A stretch of 35,835 nucleotides of DNA from an uncultured Sterolibacterium sp. (GTDB lineage: Bacteria; Pseudomonadota; Gammaproteobacteria; Burkholderiales; Rhodocyclaceae): the NCBI GenBank assembly GCA_903904605.1, contig CAIVDC010000129.1:1-35835 (forward strand). The letters are read 5' to 3'. Below the pieces are notes generated by a model that did not search any database, had not been told where the DNA came from, and saw only the letters and a program-made list of their open reading frames with translations. A program made the position numbers and the translations under genes. Numbering within the stretch: the first letter of the stretch is position 1; every line of letters begins with the position of its first letter. Below are positions 33,315-35,835 of this stretch, piece after piece.

Positions 33315-34695
33315 GACGATGACCGCCTTGCTGGCTGCGGGCGTACTCGGCGGCTGCTCGCTTGCCCCGTCCTACACCCGTCCGGAGGCACCCGTCGCCG
33401 ACGCCTTCCCCGCCGAGGCGACCGGCAACGGTCGGACAAGCGCCAGCGATATCGGCTGGCACGAATTTTTTCCCGATCATCGCTTGCAGGCAGTGATCAA
33501 AGTCGCGCTCGACAACAACCGCGATCTGCGCACGGCGGCGTTGCGCATCGATGAAGCGTGCGCACTCTACAACATCCAGTCGGCAGACCTGTTGCCCAAC
33601 CTGAACGCCGGTTTCAGCGGCAGCCGGGCACGCACCCCGGCCAGTCTGTCCACGACCGGCCACGAGATGATCAGCAGCAGCTATCAGGTCGGCGTCAGTC
33701 TCGCTTCGTTCGAACTCGATTATCTCGGTCGAGTACGTAGCCTGAACGACGCAGCGCTGAGTCTCTATCTCGCCAGCGACGAGGCGAGGCAGGCCGCGCA
33801 GATCAGTCTGATAGCGGAGGTCGCGAAGGCCGCCCTGGCCGAACGCGCCTTCGCCGAACAGGAGGACCTGGCGAAAAGAACGCTGGAGGGACGCGCGGCG
33901 GCCTACCAGCTGGCCAAGCAACGCTTCGAGGTCGGCGCATCGTCGGCGCTCGATCTGCGCCTCAATGAAACCCTGGTGCTCGCCGCACGCGTCGCGCTCG
34001 TGACGCTGACACGGCAGCGCGCGCAGGCGGTCAATGCATTGACACTGCTGACGGGCAGACCCGTGAGCGATTTGCCCGCGGTGCAGGCCCTCTCCGCACA
34101 GAACATCGTGGCCGAGCTCCCGGCCGGCCTGCCCTCCGATCTATTGACGCGCAGGCCCGACATCCGCGCCGCCGAACTGCGCCTGAAAGCCGCGAACGCC
34201 AATATCGGCGCCGCCCGCGCGGCATTCTTCCCGCGGATTTCGCTGACCGCGGGGATCGGCACCGCCAGCAACGCCATGTCCGGCCTGTTCGACTCCGGCT
34301 CGCGCACCTGGTCGTTCGCGCCGCAACTATTGCTGCCGATATTCGACGCCGGCCGCAACAGCGGCAACCTCGACCTGGCGGAAGTACGCAAGAATCTGGC
34401 AATCGCGGATTATGAAAAGACCATCCAGACCGCATTTCGCGAAGTGGCCGACGCCCTGGTGGCACGCGCGTCGCTCGACCAGCAGATCGACGCGCTGCGC
34501 GCGACGCTGGAGGCGCAGACAGAGCGCTTGCGCCTGGCCGATCTGAGATACCAGAATGGCGTAGCGAGCTTTATCGATGTCCTGGATGCACAGCGCGATT
34601 TGTTTGCGGCGGAACAATCGCTGGTGCAGACGCGCCTGCTCCGCCTCACCAATGCGATCGATTTGTACCGCTCGCTTGGCGGCGGCCTGACTTGA
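33307..34695 (+). CDS. Outer-membrane efflux channel lipoprotein (OprM/NodT family)
   Basis: The 462-residue protein starts at ATG 33307 with GAGGAGG upstream, overlapping the pump stop by eight bases. A lipoprotein signal ends at LGGCSLAPSY (Cys17). The mature chain shows the family repeat: an SLxPxY opening, DHRLQAVIKVALDNNRDLRTAALRIDEA, SYQVGVSLASFELDYLGRVRSL, and in the second half TRRPDIRAAELRLKAANANIGAARAAFFPRISL and IFDAGRNSGNLD. It forms the trimeric outer-membrane exit duct of the tripartite pump. It is followed by a strong terminator. Confidence 0.95.
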   Translation: MNRTMTALLAAGVLGGCSLAPSYTRPEAPVADAFPAEATGNGRTSASDIGWHEFFPDHRLQAVIKVALDNNRDLRTAALRIDEACALYNIQSADLLPNLNAGFSGSRARTPASLSTTGHEMISSSYQVGVSLASFELDYLGRVRSLNDAALSLYLASDEARQAAQISLIAEVAKAALAERAFAEQEDLAKRTLEGRAAAYQLAKQRFEVGASSALDLRLNETLVLAARVALVTLTRQRAQAVNALTLLTGRPVSDLPAVQALSAQNIVAELPAGLPSDLLTRRPDIRAAELRLKAANANIGAARAAFFPRISLTAGIGTASNAMSGLFDSGSRTWSFAPQLLLPIFDAGRNSGNLDLAEVRKNLAIADYEKTIQTAFREVADALVARASLDQQIDALRATLEAQTERLRLADLRYQNGVASFIDVLDAQRDLFAAEQSLVQTRLLRLTNAIDLYRSLGGGLT

Positions 34696-34704
34696 ATTGA
34701 ATTG

Positions 34705-34728
34705 AAAAGGCAGCCGAAGCTGCCTTTT
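34705..34728. terminator. Bidirectional rho-independent terminator between the efflux operon and atpC
   Basis: A perfect 10-bp stem (AAAAGGCAGC 34705-34714 with GCTGCCTTTT 34719-34728) closes a CGAA tetraloop. The A/T ends give a U-run in both directions, so it can end the efflux operon (plus) and the ATP synthase operon (minus), whose stops lie 10 and 25 bases away. Confidence 0.93.
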
Positions 34729-34752
34729 CCTTGGGCAAGCAACAAGGATGGC

Positions 34753-35178
34753 TCAGTGACCCCGCTTGCGCAACTTGTCGATCGCGGCCAGCTGGGCGAT
34801 CGCTTCGGCCATCTCCGCCTGGGCACGGGCGTAGTCGAGTTCAGACTTCCGGGTCGCCATTTCTTCCGCGGCATGCTTCTTCGCTTCGAGCGCTTTCGCC
34901 TCATCGAGATCCTTGCCCCGGATCGCCGTGTCCGCCAGCACCGTGACCTTGTTCGGCTGGACTTCAAGAACGCCGCCGGCGACGAAGATCAATTCTTCGG
35001 CTTCCTGATCGGGCAGCCGCAAGCGCACCGCTCCCGGCCTGATACGGGTCAATAGCGGCATATGGCCGGGCAGGATGCCCAACTCCCCGGCCTCTCCCGG
35101 CAGCACGACGAATTCGACCAGGCCGGAGAAGACGGATTCTTCGGCGCTGACAACGTCAACCTGTATGGTCATGGCCAT
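34753..35178 (-). CDS. atpC: ATP synthase F1 epsilon subunit
   Basis: The 141-residue protein starts at ATG 35178 ([14 protein letters not shown]), the usual start in relatives; an ATG one codon upstream is also in frame. It has the N-terminal beta-sandwich ([24 protein letters not shown] and [21 protein letters not shown]) and the C-terminal two-helix part ([12 protein letters not shown] onward). It is the central-stalk subunit that couples rotation to catalysis and can inhibit ATP hydrolysis. It lies at the distal end of the atp operon, 12 bases after atpD, before the shared terminator. Confidence 0.97.
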   Translation of the reverse strand: MAMTIQVDVVSAEESVFSGLVEFVVLPGEAGELGILPGHMPLLTRIRPGAVRLRLPDQEAEELIFVAGGVLEVQPNKVTVLADTAIRGKDLDEAKALEAKKHAAEEMATRKSELDYARAQAEMAEAIAQLAAIDKLRKRGH

Positions 35179-35190
35179 CATTTCACCCTT

Positions 35191-35835
<645 letters not shown>

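Overview
The window is a high-GC (about two thirds G+C by eye), densely packed bacterial chromosome segment. The gene content points to a betaproteobacterium, most likely near Rhodocyclales. The indicators are ubiE following a DUF971 gene and followed by ubiJ, a roughly 1290-residue DUF3683-type FAD/Fe-S oxidoreductase, biosynthetic ilvA, phoB/phoR, and an atpD-atpC operon end. The genus assignment is inference from gene families only. I see no rRNA, tRNA, CRISPR array, insertion sequence, prophage or plasmid hallmark.

Layout. Positions 1-1426 hold the end of an unrecognised gene and an unrecognised 387-residue protein. Positions 1559-2911 (minus) hold a secreted lipoprotein-type beta-propeller gene whose signal peptide carries an in-frame amber codon. 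It ends at a clear intrinsic terminator and is separated from a divergent exported GlcG/HbpS-like protein by an AT-rich spacer with a perfect dyad. Positions 3914-8270 are a plus-strand run: carboxylesterase, YgjP-like metallopeptidase, acidic hypothetical protein, two-domain SagB/ThcOx-type flavin dehydrogenase, and an RlmN/Cfr-family radical SAM enzyme. Positions 8272-10736 (minus) carry an HD-GYP protein with an altered motif and a thioredoxin/iron-sulfur protein pair; the pair diverges from a DUF364 protein (10915-11784). Then come a PaaY-like gamma-carbonic-anhydrase-fold protein (minus), a PanE-like ketopantoate reductase (plus), ilvA and a MATE transporter (minus).

Positions 16641-24092 (plus) hold the large FAD/Fe-S oxidoreductase, a HIT-family protein and two tandem, homologous ~500-residue proteins of unknown function joined by ATGA-type overlaps. 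Positions 24114-26131 (minus) are phoR and phoB, with a good Pho box upstream of phoB. Positions 26277-28890 are DUF971, ubiE, a Tim44-domain protein and ubiJ (ubiquinone biosynthesis). Positions 28986-34695 are a complete tripartite RND efflux operon (adaptor, pump, outer-membrane channel), ended by a 10-bp-stem terminator shared with the converging atpC/atpD end of the ATP synthase operon.

Most of the window is chromosomal housekeeping. The items most worth a second look are the tandem paralog pair behind the HIT gene, the amber codon in the lipoprotein signal peptide, the RlmN-like paralog beside a lone SagB-type dehydrogenase, the thioredoxin/Fe-S/DUF364 divergent locus, and the repeats in front of the giant oxidoreductase. 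I see no clear defence, secretion or biosynthetic system that is plainly new.
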